The notes under the pieces are model-generated. The model worked only from the letters and a program-made list of their open reading frames with translations, was not told where the DNA came from and made no database searches. A stretch of 64,000 bases of DNA from Fimenecus sp964540535 (GTDB lineage: Bacteria > Bacillota > Clostridia > Oscillospirales > Acutalibacteraceae): assembly GCA_964540535.1 (NCBI GenBank), contig CAZIMO010000006.1, positions 62,001 through 126,000 on the forward strand. Direction: 5' to 3'. Within the stretch, counting starts at the first letter, position 1; the number at the start of each line of letters is the position of its first letter. The translations under genes were made by a program, and so were the position numbers. This document shows positions 32,834-40,613 of this stretch, one piece after another.

Positions 32834-35800
32834 TTATTCTCCTTTTGCAACTGAAACAGCAACTTTTTTATCGTTTACTGTAAATTCGTTTGTGTAATCT
32901 GCTGAAATCTCTTCATTAAGAACGAGAGAATTTGCAAGAAGCTCGCTTGCAACATAATCAAGCTTTTCATCAAGCGCACTGATAATAAAATCATCATCTA
33001 CGGTAATTGAAGCATTGATACGCTGTTCAACTTGATAGCCTGCTTCTTTACGGGCAACCTGGCACTGACGGATAATATCACGAACAACACCTTCTTTAAG
33101 AAGCTCGTCAGTAAGAACAACATCAAGTGCCACTACTGCTGCAGAATCAAATTCAGCTGAAACAATACCTTTTTTGGTCTTTGACTGAACATTGAAAATA
33201 GAAGCGTCAAATTTTTCTTCCCATCCATAAACAGAAACCTCACCGCCTGCAACAACAGCAGAAGTAAGAGCTGACATTTCATCATCAGAAAGATTTTCCA
33301 ATGTTTGCTTCATCTTATTTACATTCTGTTTAAGAACTGCGCCTGCAACCTTAAAGTTTACTGTTAAGAATTTATCTTCAAGAACATTGATGTCATCAAT
33401 GTACTCAATTGACTTGATATTAAGCTCATCAAGAATATTTTTCTCAAAAGTTTTGATTTTATCCGCTTTATCTGCATCACAGCAAACAAAAAGCTTTGCG
33501 AGAGGCTGACGAACCTTAATTTGCTGTTCATTACGAAGTCGCATTGCAACTGCAATCACTTCACGGACAAGCTTTGTCTGCTCAATGATGCCATCATCTT
33601 CAACACCTTCAAATGCTGTGGGCCAATCACTCAAATGAACTGATTCGGGACAATTGGGGTCGCACTTTTTGATAAGGTTTTGCCAAATATACTCTGTCAT
33701 AAACGGAATAATCGGAGCCATAACCTGTGTGCAGGCTTTGAGCGCATTGAAAAGTGTCCAATAAGCAATCATCTTATCCTGCTCATCGCCTGTTTTCCAG
33801 AAACGGCGGCGGTTAGTTCTGATATACCAATTTGAAATATCGTCAACAAATACTTCAAAGTCTTTAATAAGAATATATGACTTATAATCGTCCATTGAAG
33901 CAGTTGCTTTTTTAATGAATTCGTTAGTTCTCACAAGAAGCCATTTATCAGTAGGCGTCATAAGTGAAAAATCGGGTTTATAATTTGTGAAATTAGGCTT
34001 ATCAATCTGTGCATAGGTATCAAAGAATGTATAAATATTCCAGAAACCGAGCATTTTTCTTCTTGCTTCGTCGCCAAGATTGTAACCGAAACGGACATCA
34101 TTTGTATTTGAAGCACCTGCATAAAGATAACGGACAGTATCTGCACCGATTTTTTCAGCAGCCTCGTCAAACTTAATCATAAAGCCTGTTTTTGAGAATT
34201 TTGAACCGTCTTCAGAAACAACTGCGCTGTTTGTAACAACTCTCTCATAAGGTGCTTTGCCGACAAGAACGGTACTCATAAACAGCATTGAATAGAACCA
34301 AAGACGAACCTGCTCGTGCATCTCTGTTACCCACTCTGCCGGGAAGTTCTTTTCCCATGATTCACGGTCTGTAAAGTAACCGAGAGTTGAGAACGGAACA
34401 ATACCTGCGTCAAGCCAAACATCGCCGATTTCGGGAACTCTTGAAACTTCTTTGCCGCAATGCGGACATTTAATTTTAATCTCATCAACCCAAGGTCTGT
34501 GAAGCTCCGGAAGCGCATCAACCTGAGCAGGATCAACTGCTTTTTCACGAAGCTCTTCTTTTGAACCGATAACTGTTACATGACCGCAATCGCAGGGATA
34601 GAACGGAAGAGGCATTCCGTAATAACGCTTACGGGAAATGTTCCAATCACCCATATTATTGAGCCAATCGTTCATACGCTTACCGTTTGAAGCCGGCTCC
34701 CACTTAACCGTATTTGCGCATTCAATAAGTTTAGGTTTGATTTCACTTGTTCTGATATACCAAGCGGGAACAAGGCGGAATACAACCTCGCTCTTACATC
34801 TCCAGCAAACAGGATAGCTATGCTCGTGAGGTTCAACCTTGTAAAGCTTATTCTGAGCTTTGAGATTTTCAAATACCTCGTCAGCAATTGTATGACTGTC
34901 TTTACCTGTCATAAATCCAAAGCCTTCAAGATAAATACCCATATCATCAATAGGCATAACCTTGGGCAGCCCGAGTCTTTCTCCAAGTTCAAAGTCTTCA
35001 ACACCGCAACCCGGTGCAATATGAACAACGCCCGTACCCTCATCAGCGGCAACATCTTCCCAAGCAACAATTTTATGCTCGATGCCTGCCTGTGCCTCTA
35101 AATCAGCAAAGCATGTTTCATAATGAAGTCCTACAAGCTCTTCACCCTTGAGCGCACGAATAACCTCAAGCTTATCGTCACCAAGATATTTGATAGCGTT
35201 TTTAGCAAGAATTAAGGTTTGGTCATCACTTGCAACTTTAACTTCAACATAATCAATATCCGGATTAACTGCCAAGGCAACATTCGAAGAAAGAGTCCAT
35301 GGAGTAGTTGTCCAAACAAGAATTTTTGAATTGATTTCTTCCACAGGAAGCTTGAAGAAAACTGAATTATGTGTCATCATCTTATAAGAGCCTGTCATTT
35401 CATGCTCTGAAAGAGATGTACCGCAACGTGGACACCAAGGCATAGGCTTATATTCACGCTGAATCCAACCGTGATTATCACATTCCTTTAAGAAGTGCCA
35501 AATACCTTGAATGTTAAGGTCTGTATTTGTGTAGTATGAGTTTTCCCAATCCATCCACTGACCGAGACGCTTTGACTGCTCGGTAATAATTCCCGAGAAG
35601 TGCTTAACACGGTCAACGCACTGGCGTGTAAACTTGTCCATACCGTATTCTTCAATGTCCTTTTTGGTTTTGAAGCCAAGTTGTTTTTCAACTTCAACCT
35701 CAACCCAAAGCCCCTGTGAGTCAAAGCCGTTCTGACGGCGGCAATCATAACCCTGCATAGACTTATAACGGATAAAAATATCTTTCGTGCTTCTGCCCCA

Positions 35801-35968
35801 AGCGTGATGAATACCCATAGGGTTATTTGCAGTAATAGGTCCGTCAAGGAAACGGAACATTTTATTGCCCTTGTTTTTTTCCACAAGCTTATCGTAGTAT
35901 TTCTCTTTATCCCAAAGCTCCATAACCTGATGCTCAAGGTCAACAAAGAGATTTTTCTCGTCTGCCAC
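32834..35968 (-). CDS. ileS: Isoleucyl-tRNA synthetase
   Basis: Charges tRNA-Ile and edits Val-tRNA. Length is about 1044 residues. The HIGH box appears as the unusual GIHHAWG near residue 55, and KMSKS as SKFSKTGF. CP1 editing domain and TTTPWTLSSN are present, with Zn-type Cys clusters CPRCGTSLSEHE and PCDCGHVT plus CPHCGKE. The frame opens at GTG 35980, but AAGGTGG lies just before that codon; GTG 35968, 8 bases downstream of it, is the better start. No T-box leader is seen. Confidence 0.96.
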   Translation of the reverse strand: MADEKNLFVDLEHQVMELWDKEKYYDKLVEKNKGNKMFRFLDGPITANNPMGIHHAWGRSTKDIFIRYKSMQGYDCRRQNGFDSQGLWVEVEVEKQLGFKTKKDIEEYGMDKFTRQCVDRVKHFSGIITEQSKRLGQWMDWENSYYTNTDLNIQGIWHFLKECDNHGWIQREYKPMPWCPRCGTSLSEHEMTGSYKMMTHNSVFFKLPVEEINSKILVWTTTPWTLSSNVALAVNPDIDYVEVKVASDDQTLILAKNAIKYLGDDKLEVIRALKGEELVGLHYETCFADLEAQAGIEHKIVAWEDVAADEGTGVVHIAPGCGVEDFELGERLGLPKVMPIDDMGIYLEGFGFMTGKDSHTIADEVFENLKAQNKLYKVEPHEHSYPVCWRCKSEVVFRLVPAWYIRTSEIKPKLIECANTVKWEPASNGKRMNDWLNNMGDWNISRKRYYGMPLPFYPCDCGHVTVIGSKEELREKAVDPAQVDALPELHRPWVDEIKIKCPHCGKEVSRVPEIGDVWLDAGIVPFSTLGYFTDRESWEKNFPAEWVTEMHEQVRLWFYSMLFMSTVLVGKAPYERVVTNSAVVSEDGSKFSKTGFMIKFDEAAEKIGADTVRYLYAGASNTNDVRFGYNLGDEARRKMLGFWNIYTFFDTYAQIDKPNFTNYKPDFSLMTPTDKWLLVRTNEFIKKATASMDDYKSYILIKDFEVFVDDISNWYIRTNRRRFWKTGDEQDKMIAYWTLFNALKACTQVMAPIIPFMTEYIWQNLIKKCDPNCPESVHLSDWPTAFEGVEDDGIIEQTKLVREVIAVAMRLRNEQQIKVRQPLAKLFVCCDADKADKIKTFEKNILDELNIKSIEYIDDINVLEDKFLTVNFKVAGAVLKQNVNKMKQTLENLSDDEMSALTSAVVAGGEVSVYGWEEKFDASIFNVQSKTKKGIVSAEFDSAAVVALDVVLTDELLKEGVVRDIIRQCQVARKEAGYQVEQRINASITVDDDFIISALDEKLDYVASELLANSLVLNEEISADYTNEFTVNDKKVAVSVAKGE

Positions 35969-36014
35969 TATATTGTCCACCTTTCAAGTGATAATACCTA
36001 ATTTTACAGATAAT

Positions 36015-36042
36015 ATTATACACGAATGCAGTGAAAATTCAA
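36015..36042 (-). promoter_or_regulatory. Sigma-A promoter of ileS
   Basis: Minus strand TTGAAT (36037-36042), 16-base spacer, TATAAT (36015-36020), about 45 bases before the GTG start and inside the short gap after spoIIID. There is too little leader for a T-box. Confidence 0.72.
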
Positions 36043-36072
36043 GTGATTTATTACAAAAATATGGCAATCATA

Positions 36073-36324
36073 TTATTTTTTACTTAAATATTTCTCTTTT
36101 GTAGCAAGACCGCCCCTAATATGGCGCTGCGCCTTATTAACCTCAAGGACTTTGCGTACCTGACCGTAAAGCGCAGGGTCGAATTTTTTCAGCCTTTGAG
36201 CAACATCCATATGTACTGTGCTTTTGCTTATTCCAAACACCTTTGCGGCGGCACGGACTGTCGCTTCATTCTCAACAATATACTCACCGAGCATTGCCGC
36301 TCTTTCTTCAACTAAATCTTTCAA
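36073..36324 (-). CDS. spoIIID: Sporulation transcriptional regulator SpoIIID
   Basis: DNA-binding mother-cell regulator acting with sigma-E and sigma-K in sporulation. The 83 residues include a helix-turn-helix ATVRAAAKVFGISKSTVHMD (about 21-40) and the RHIRGGLATKEKYL tail, matching SpoIIID. The start is TTG at 36324 with AAGGAGGG 7-8 bases upstream, an unusual but well supported start. A sigma-E-like promoter is proposed at 36352-36381. This gene shows spore-former ancestry. Confidence 0.95.
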   Translation of the reverse strand: MKDLVEERAAMLGEYIVENEATVRAAAKVFGISKSTVHMDVAQRLKKFDPALYGQVRKVLEVNKAQRHIRGGLATKEKYLSKK

Positions 36325-36351
36325 TGTTCAGCCCTCCTTATCGGTCATAAA

Positions 36352-36381
36352 TAAATATGAATAAAAAGAGCTGAATATACC
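36352..36381 (-). promoter_or_regulatory. Candidate sigma-E promoter of spoIIID
   Basis: Minus strand GGTATATT (36374-36381), 14-base spacer, CATATTTA (36352-36359). The -35 resembles the sigma-E ATATT element, the -10 only partly matches CATACAAT. The position about 28 bases upstream of the start and the known sigma-E control of spoIIID in Bacillus support it. Confidence 0.45.
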
Positions 36382-36393
36382 CAAGTTACATAT

Positions 36394-36421
36394 TTTCAAA
36401 ATATGATTTTTATGATAGAAT
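36394..36421 (+). promoter_or_regulatory. Promoter of the phosphatase gene with an embedded palindrome
   Basis: TTTCAA (36394-36399), 16-base spacer, TAGAAT (36416-36421). A perfect 17-base palindrome CATATTTTCAAAATATG (36389-36405) covers the -35, a position where a bound protein could block transcription. Confidence 0.5.
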
Positions 36422-36436
36422 ATCAATGGTGATATT

Positions 36437-36898
36437 ATGATTAAAATTATGTTTGTTTGCCACGGCAATATTTGCCGTTCAACTATGGCTGAATTTGTAA
36501 TGAAAGATATTGTTCGGAAAAACGGTTGTGAAAACGGTTTTCTTATTTGTTCAAGTGCAACAAGCACTGAAGAGATCGGCAACGATACTCATTGGGGAAC
36601 CAAAAAAATTCTTGATGAAATGAAAATTCCTTACAGCAAACGTCAGGCAGTTCAATTAAAAAAATCCGACTATGAAAAATATGATTTCATAATCGGAATG
36701 GACAGTGCTAATATAAGGAATATTAACAGAATTATCGGTTTTGACAGTATGAATAAAGTATATAAACTACTTCAATTTGCCAACATTGACCGCGATGTTG
36801 CAGATCCTTGGTACACAAGAGATTTTAAAGCTACATACGATGATGTTTCTTTAGGCTGTCAAAGGTTATTTGAATATATAAAATCGGCTGACGGGTGA
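36437..36898 (+). CDS. Low-molecular-weight protein-tyrosine phosphatase
   Basis: Dephosphorylates phosphotyrosine in proteins. The 153-residue protein has the P-loop C8-H-G-N-I-C-R14-S and the general acid D123 in DVADPWYT. It is divergent from spoIIID, and a terminator hairpin overlaps its stop codon. Partner kinase not seen in the window; a role in capsule or stress signalling is possible but unsupported here. Confidence 0.93.
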   Translation: MIKIMFVCHGNICRSTMAEFVMKDIVRKNGCENGFLICSSATSTEEIGNDTHWGTKKILDEMKIPYSKRQAVQLKKSDYEKYDFIIGMDSANIRNINRIIGFDSMNKVYKLLQFANIDRDVADPWYTRDFKATYDDVSLGCQRLFEYIKSADG

Positions 36899-36922
36899 AA
36901 ATCCGCCAGCCTTATTTTTTAA
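36888..36922. terminator. Bidirectional terminator overlapping the phosphatase stop
   Basis: Stem GGCTGACGG / CCGCCAGCC (one mismatch pair) with an 8-base loop, then TTATTTTTT on the plus strand and GATTTTAT on the minus strand. It ends both the phosphatase and the convergent ispE operon. Confidence 0.85.
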
Positions 36923-38349
36923 TATGAATCTAAAAAGTCATCATAGCATTTATAGGTTGTAAATGTATATCCTGCTTGTTTAAGTAATTGGACTATTTCA
37001 GTTTTTTCGTATCCGTCATCGTCGAGAAGTCCGTCACAATATAAAAAGTTATAATCTCCGTCAAGCACCATATAATAGCAGACAGCATCTCCACCTGTTA
37101 CGAGAACCTCGTTGCCGTTATCATCAACAATATAATATCCCTCAATGTAAACTATTTCAATATCGGACTTATCAACAGGTTCATTACTAAAATAAATCTG
37201 ATTATTCTCAAATACAAACGAATTATTCTTTACATTTGATATTGTAATAAGCGGTGAAGCAGTAGCTATAACCAAAGCGATTACGGTTACAACTATTCTA
37301 ATATATTTTCTGCTGTTGCTCAACGGTTCATTTCTATATATTTTTTTATGAACCGCAGGAATTAAAAGGAGAATTCCTCTGAACAATAAAAACAAGCTAA
37401 AAATCATTAAGGGAAATACCTTTTCGTCAGCAATTCCCGTAATATAAAATTTTTGCCCATAAAAATACTTTATGGCTTGTTCTTCAATAAATATATCTGC
37501 AAAGATTGCAATAATGCCTGCCAAAATAGCTGAAAAAGCTGTTACACCCATATCCCAATTTCTGCTACGCTTATTTTTAAGTGCTTTTTGCTTTACATTA
37601 TTATTCGGTGCAGGATAACCGTTTTCAGCAAGATAATCGGTATATCTTTTCTCAAATACAGTGATTTTGCCTTTTTTCTCAAGCTTAATTGCTTTTTTTA
37701 CTAAAGCCGAATAGCTTCCCGTATTAAGAAACTGTTCAACACCCTCTTGCAAATCGCTGTGAAGATATTGCAACATTTCGCAGTAATCTAAAGAATCTTC
37801 TTCAAATTCTGCATAAAATTCTTCTTTATTAAACTTTTTAATAAGCGCATTGCAATCGCTGAAATAATTGTATAACATCTTATTCTGCAAATTAACATCG
37901 GTATTGATACTGTTTATTAAAACAAGATTTTTCTGTATAAAACCGAGAATAATTGCTAAATCACTTTCAGCTTCTTCAAAAGTTCTGATTTCGTGAAAAT
38001 CAAGGGTTTGAAAATCGTGTGAATTGATTGCATTGTGTATATCATAGGGTGAAAATAGAATTTTTGAAAAATCGAACTTAAATCTTGTAAGAAAAGTAAT
38101 ATTACGGTTTAAAGAAACCGAGTCGTAATTAGAAGACATTGGGGTTTCCATAAAGGAATAACCCATCGGGTATTCTTCGCCAAAGAAGAAATGAGCTGTA
38201 AAGAAATCGAATTTCATTGAACCGACATATTCTTTATTATCATTTTTAGTTATTTGATTAAAACTAAGATTGCCGTTATTCAAAGCGAAATCAGCAAGAA
38301 TTTTATTTATTCTCTCGAGGATTTCAACACTGTATTTCTTTAATTTCAT
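36919..38349 (-). CDS. Hypothetical membrane protein, 476 residues
   Basis: Not recognised. A large N-terminal soluble region (1-265), Phe- and Asp-rich with a basic stretch just before the membrane, precedes three membrane segments (about 267-286, 310-333 and 350-371) and an extracytoplasmic or cytoplasmic C-terminal region (about 375-476) rich in acidic residues, including DDDGYEKTEIVQ. It overlaps ispE by 4 bases and is probably expressed with it. No signal peptide or lipobox. Family and role unknown. Confidence 0.75.
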   Translation of the reverse strand: MKLKKYSVEILERINKILADFALNNGNLSFNQITKNDNKEYVGSMKFDFFTAHFFFGEEYPMGYSFMETPMSSNYDSVSLNRNITFLTRFKFDFSKILFSPYDIHNAINSHDFQTLDFHEIRTFEEAESDLAIILGFIQKNLVLINSINTDVNLQNKMLYNYFSDCNALIKKFNKEEFYAEFEEDSLDYCEMLQYLHSDLQEGVEQFLNTGSYSALVKKAIKLEKKGKITVFEKRYTDYLAENGYPAPNNNVKQKALKNKRSRNWDMGVTAFSAILAGIIAIFADIFIEEQAIKYFYGQKFYITGIADEKVFPLMIFSLFLLFRGILLLIPAVHKKIYRNEPLSNSRKYIRIVVTVIALVIATASPLITISNVKNNSFVFENNQIYFSNEPVDKSDIEIVYIEGYYIVDDNGNEVLVTGGDAVCYYMVLDGDYNFLYCDGLLDDDGYEKTEIVQLLKQAGYTFTTYKCYDDFLDSY

Positions 38350-39209
38350 ACTTCAAATACTCCCTTTTTAACAGGGTGGCACATAAATACATTTTTATAT
38401 TTTTCGCTTAATTTTTCAAAGCAAAGTTCAGCATTATCTTTATCGCTGAACAAGCCGAAAACTGTTGGTCCGCTGCCGCTCATACAGGTTGCATCTGCAC
38501 CGCATTTACGCATAATACCTTTAATATGAGGTCGTTTGGGGACCTCAACCGCCTGTTCAAACACATTTCCGCAAAGAGAGCAGATTTTACTATAATCACC
38601 ATTTGATACTGCCTCTATCATTGAAGCTCTGTCAAGATGGCGGACACGGCTAAGCGCATCAAATTCTGCATAGGCTTTTGGTGTTGAAACATCCTGTTCG
38701 GGTTTTACAAGTACAATATAGCAATCTGACAAATCTGTAACAGGAGCAATAACATTTCCTGTACCGAGTGCAATTGCAGTACCGCCGACTAAACTAAACG
38801 GGATATCCGCACCGACCTTGTTTCCGATTGCAGAAAGCTCTTTTTTGGTAAGATTAGTTTTATAAATACTGTTAAGACAGTAAAGAACTGCCGCACCGTC
38901 AGCACTGCCGCCTGCAACGCCAGCCGCCATAGGAATTACTTTCTCAATTTCAATTGTAACCCCTCTTTTGCTGATATTGCAAAAATCAAAAAATGCTTTT
39001 GCACATTTATAGGCAATGTTTTTTTCGTTACAGGGAACGCCCTCTTTATTGCACTTTATAATTATTTCATTTGAACCATTCTGTTCAACTGTCACAGTAT
39101 CGTACAAATCAACGGACTGCATAATCATAAAAAGGCTGTGATAACCGTTATCAAGCTTTTTAAGAATATCAAGCATCAAGTTAATTTTAGCCGCTGCTTT
39201 TACTTTCAT
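38346..39209 (-). CDS. ispE: 4-diphosphocytidyl-2-C-methyl-D-erythritol kinase
   Basis: Fourth MEP-pathway enzyme, a GHMP kinase. The N-terminus KAAAKINLMLDILKKLDNGYH is typical; the ATP-binding loop reads AAGVAGGSADGAAVLY, slightly off the usual PxxxGLGGGSSD; the C-terminal SGSGPTVFGLF motif is present. Length 287. The start lies 2 bases after the PHP gene stop. With ispD and ispF at 20.6-21.8 kb, three MEP enzymes are in this window. Confidence 0.95.
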   Translation of the reverse strand: MKVKAAAKINLMLDILKKLDNGYHSLFMIMQSVDLYDTVTVEQNGSNEIIIKCNKEGVPCNEKNIAYKCAKAFFDFCNISKRGVTIEIEKVIPMAAGVAGGSADGAAVLYCLNSIYKTNLTKKELSAIGNKVGADIPFSLVGGTAIALGTGNVIAPVTDLSDCYIVLVKPEQDVSTPKAYAEFDALSRVRHLDRASMIEAVSNGDYSKICSLCGNVFEQAVEVPKRPHIKGIMRKCGADATCMSGSGPTVFGLFSDKDNAELCFEKLSEKYKNVFMCHPVKKGVFEV

Positions 39210-39211
39210 AA

Positions 39212-40036
39212 TTACACCTCAGATTCAATTTTTAATAACATTGGTGTACGCTTTTGGTAGAATGCAATATTGTTAAAACCTGCTTCAAGAGCCGCATCAT
39301 AAGCTTTATCAATATCAGCCGCCAAATGCTCGGCAAAATGAGCGTCAGAACCGACAGATACTAATTTACCGCCAAGCTCTTTATATCTTTTAAGAATATC
39401 GACCTCGGGCGAAAGCTTATTGAGCGGCTGACGCAATGCCGCAGTGTTAATTTCGAGAGCTTTATCGGTTTTTGCTGTCATAAAAAGAATTTCGTCAATC
39501 TGCTTTTTAAAGTTATTCAAATCAATATTAAGATTTGATTTTGAATAAAAATATCTCAACGGATATGTAAGATGTGCAAGGACATCAAAATTGCCCCATT
39601 TTAACATTTCAAGAATTTCGTCGAAATACTCCTTGAGCAGAGTTTCAGCTTCTTGCATTTTAAGATTTTCCATAAAATAAAAATCTTCTTTATCCCGGAG
39701 ATTATGTACGGAACCAATAATCTGGTCATAGTCATATCTGCCTATAATATCTTCTGCTGTTTCAATATCATAAACAGGCTGACCAAGCTCAATTCCGTTA
39801 AGTACAATCAGCTTACCTCTGAATGCAGAACGCACCTTTGCAACCTCAAAGAAAGCTTGATATATTCTTTTTTCATAATTGTCATCGCCTTTAAACTGAT
39901 CAACCTCACAATGATCTGTAAAGGCAATTGCTCTTAAATCCATAAATTCTGCCTTTTCGCAAAAGAATGTTGCAGAGTGATTTCCGTCAAAAGAATTATC
40001 GGTATGGACATGTAAATCAACTATATTTTTATACAT
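39212..40036 (-). CDS. PHP-domain phosphoesterase (histidinol-phosphatase family)
   Basis: A 274-residue metal-dependent hydrolase. PHP motifs are VDLHVHTDNS at the N-terminus, AFTDHCEVD, HLTYPLRY and VSGSDAHF-type ligands (VSVGSDAHFAEHL). The closest known group includes histidinol-phosphatases, but no his genes are nearby, so a different phosphoester may be hydrolysed. A GGAGG site precedes the ATG. First gene of the PHP-ispE operon. Confidence 0.88.
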   Translation of the reverse strand: MYKNIVDLHVHTDNSFDGNHSATFFCEKAEFMDLRAIAFTDHCEVDQFKGDDNYEKRIYQAFFEVAKVRSAFRGKLIVLNGIELGQPVYDIETAEDIIGRYDYDQIIGSVHNLRDKEDFYFMENLKMQEAETLLKEYFDEILEMLKWGNFDVLAHLTYPLRYFYSKSNLNIDLNNFKKQIDEILFMTAKTDKALEINTAALRQPLNKLSPEVDILKRYKELGGKLVSVGSDAHFAEHLAADIDKAYDAALEAGFNNIAFYQKRTPMLLKIESEV

Positions 40037-40064
40037 TTACTATGCCTCCTATCTATATATGCCT

Positions 40065-40094
40065 ATTTTACTATAAATCCAACACATTTTTCAA
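40065..40094 (-). promoter_or_regulatory. Sigma-A promoter of the PHP-ispE operon
   Basis: Minus strand TTGAAA (40089-40094), 18-base spacer, TAAAAT (40065-40070). The -35 is part of an inverted repeat TTTTTCAA / TTGAAAAA (40087-40108) shared with the divergent promoter region. Confidence 0.6.
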
Positions 40095-40110
40095 CAAATT
40101 TTGAAAAATA

Positions 40111-40140
40111 TTGATATTCACAACAAAGATTTTTTATGAT
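40111..40140 (+). promoter_or_regulatory. Candidate promoter of the ACT-domain leader
   Basis: TTGATA (40111-40116), 18-base spacer, TATGAT (40135-40140). It would start a leader of about 115 bases. A better -10 (TATAAT, 40147-40152) has no matching -35. Confidence 0.5.
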
Positions 40141-40183
40141 AAACTATATAATAATTAAACTGCCTTAAAATACGGCAAACCAC

Positions 40184-40254
40184 ATCACGCCTTGTCAACT
40201 ACAACAAGGAAATCCGTGATTAAAAATACTATTTGTAGTTGGAAAGGCTATGTG
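40184..40254 (+). promoter_or_regulatory. Leader with two mutually exclusive hairpins before the ACT-domain gene
   Basis: Structure A pairs ATCACGCCTTG (40184-40194) with CAAGG (40205-40209) and CGTGAT (40215-40220) across a 5-base bulge, 11 bp in all. Structure B pairs GCCTT (40189-40193) and CAACTACAA (40196-40204) with TTGTAGTTG (40233-40241) and AAGGC (40244-40248), 14 bp, and could extend with CACA / TGTG. B buries the likely AAAGG ribosome binding site of the gene at 40262; A leaves it free. The arms are shared, so the two cannot coexist. This looks like a translational switch of unknown ligand. Confidence 0.55.
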
Positions 40255-40261
40255 AATTATT

Positions 40262-40531
40262 ATGAGAGGTATTATTACCGTAGTAGGTAAAGATATGGTT
40301 GGTATTTTAGCTTCTGTTTCAACTGTTTGCGCTGAAAACAGCGTTAATGTTATTGAGGTTTCACAGTCAATTTTGCAGGATATGTTTTGTATGATTATGC
40401 TTGTTGATTTAGAGAAAGCAACTGTACCGTTTACTGAATTTTCAGATAAAGTTACTGCAATCGGTGACAAAATGGCGCTTTCAATTCATGTAATGCACGA
40501 GGATATTTTCAATTCAATGCACAGAATTTGA
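40262..40531 (+). CDS. ACT domain protein (UPF0237 family)
   Basis: An 89-residue ACT domain protein beginning MRGIITVVGKDMVGILA, then CAENSVNVIEVSQSILQDMF; these match UPF0237/GcvR-like small ACT proteins, which bind amino acids in other systems. Ligand unknown. The gene is followed about 82 bases later by the DUF711 gene, a conserved pair. Its start lies just after a structured leader that may regulate it. Confidence 0.92.
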   Translation: MRGIITVVGKDMVGILASVSTVCAENSVNVIEVSQSILQDMFCMIMLVDLEKATVPFTEFSDKVTAIGDKMALSIHVMHEDIFNSMHRI

Positions 40532-40613
40532 GAATTTAGTGCAAAAAATACAATGAAAGGAACGGTACTGCGCATAAAAAGTAATTTTACGGCTCTTTAT
40601 GCCAACAACAAAA

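Noticed and set aside
35981..36072. T-box leader before ileS
   Set aside because: The gap is only about 90 bases, with a consensus promoter 45 bases from the start; no T-box consensus or specifier stem is present.
40195..40470. Minus-strand open frame over the ACT gene
   Set aside because: It is antisense to a clear ACT-domain gene and its start lies in the structured leader; it has no ribosome binding site or recognisable protein features.
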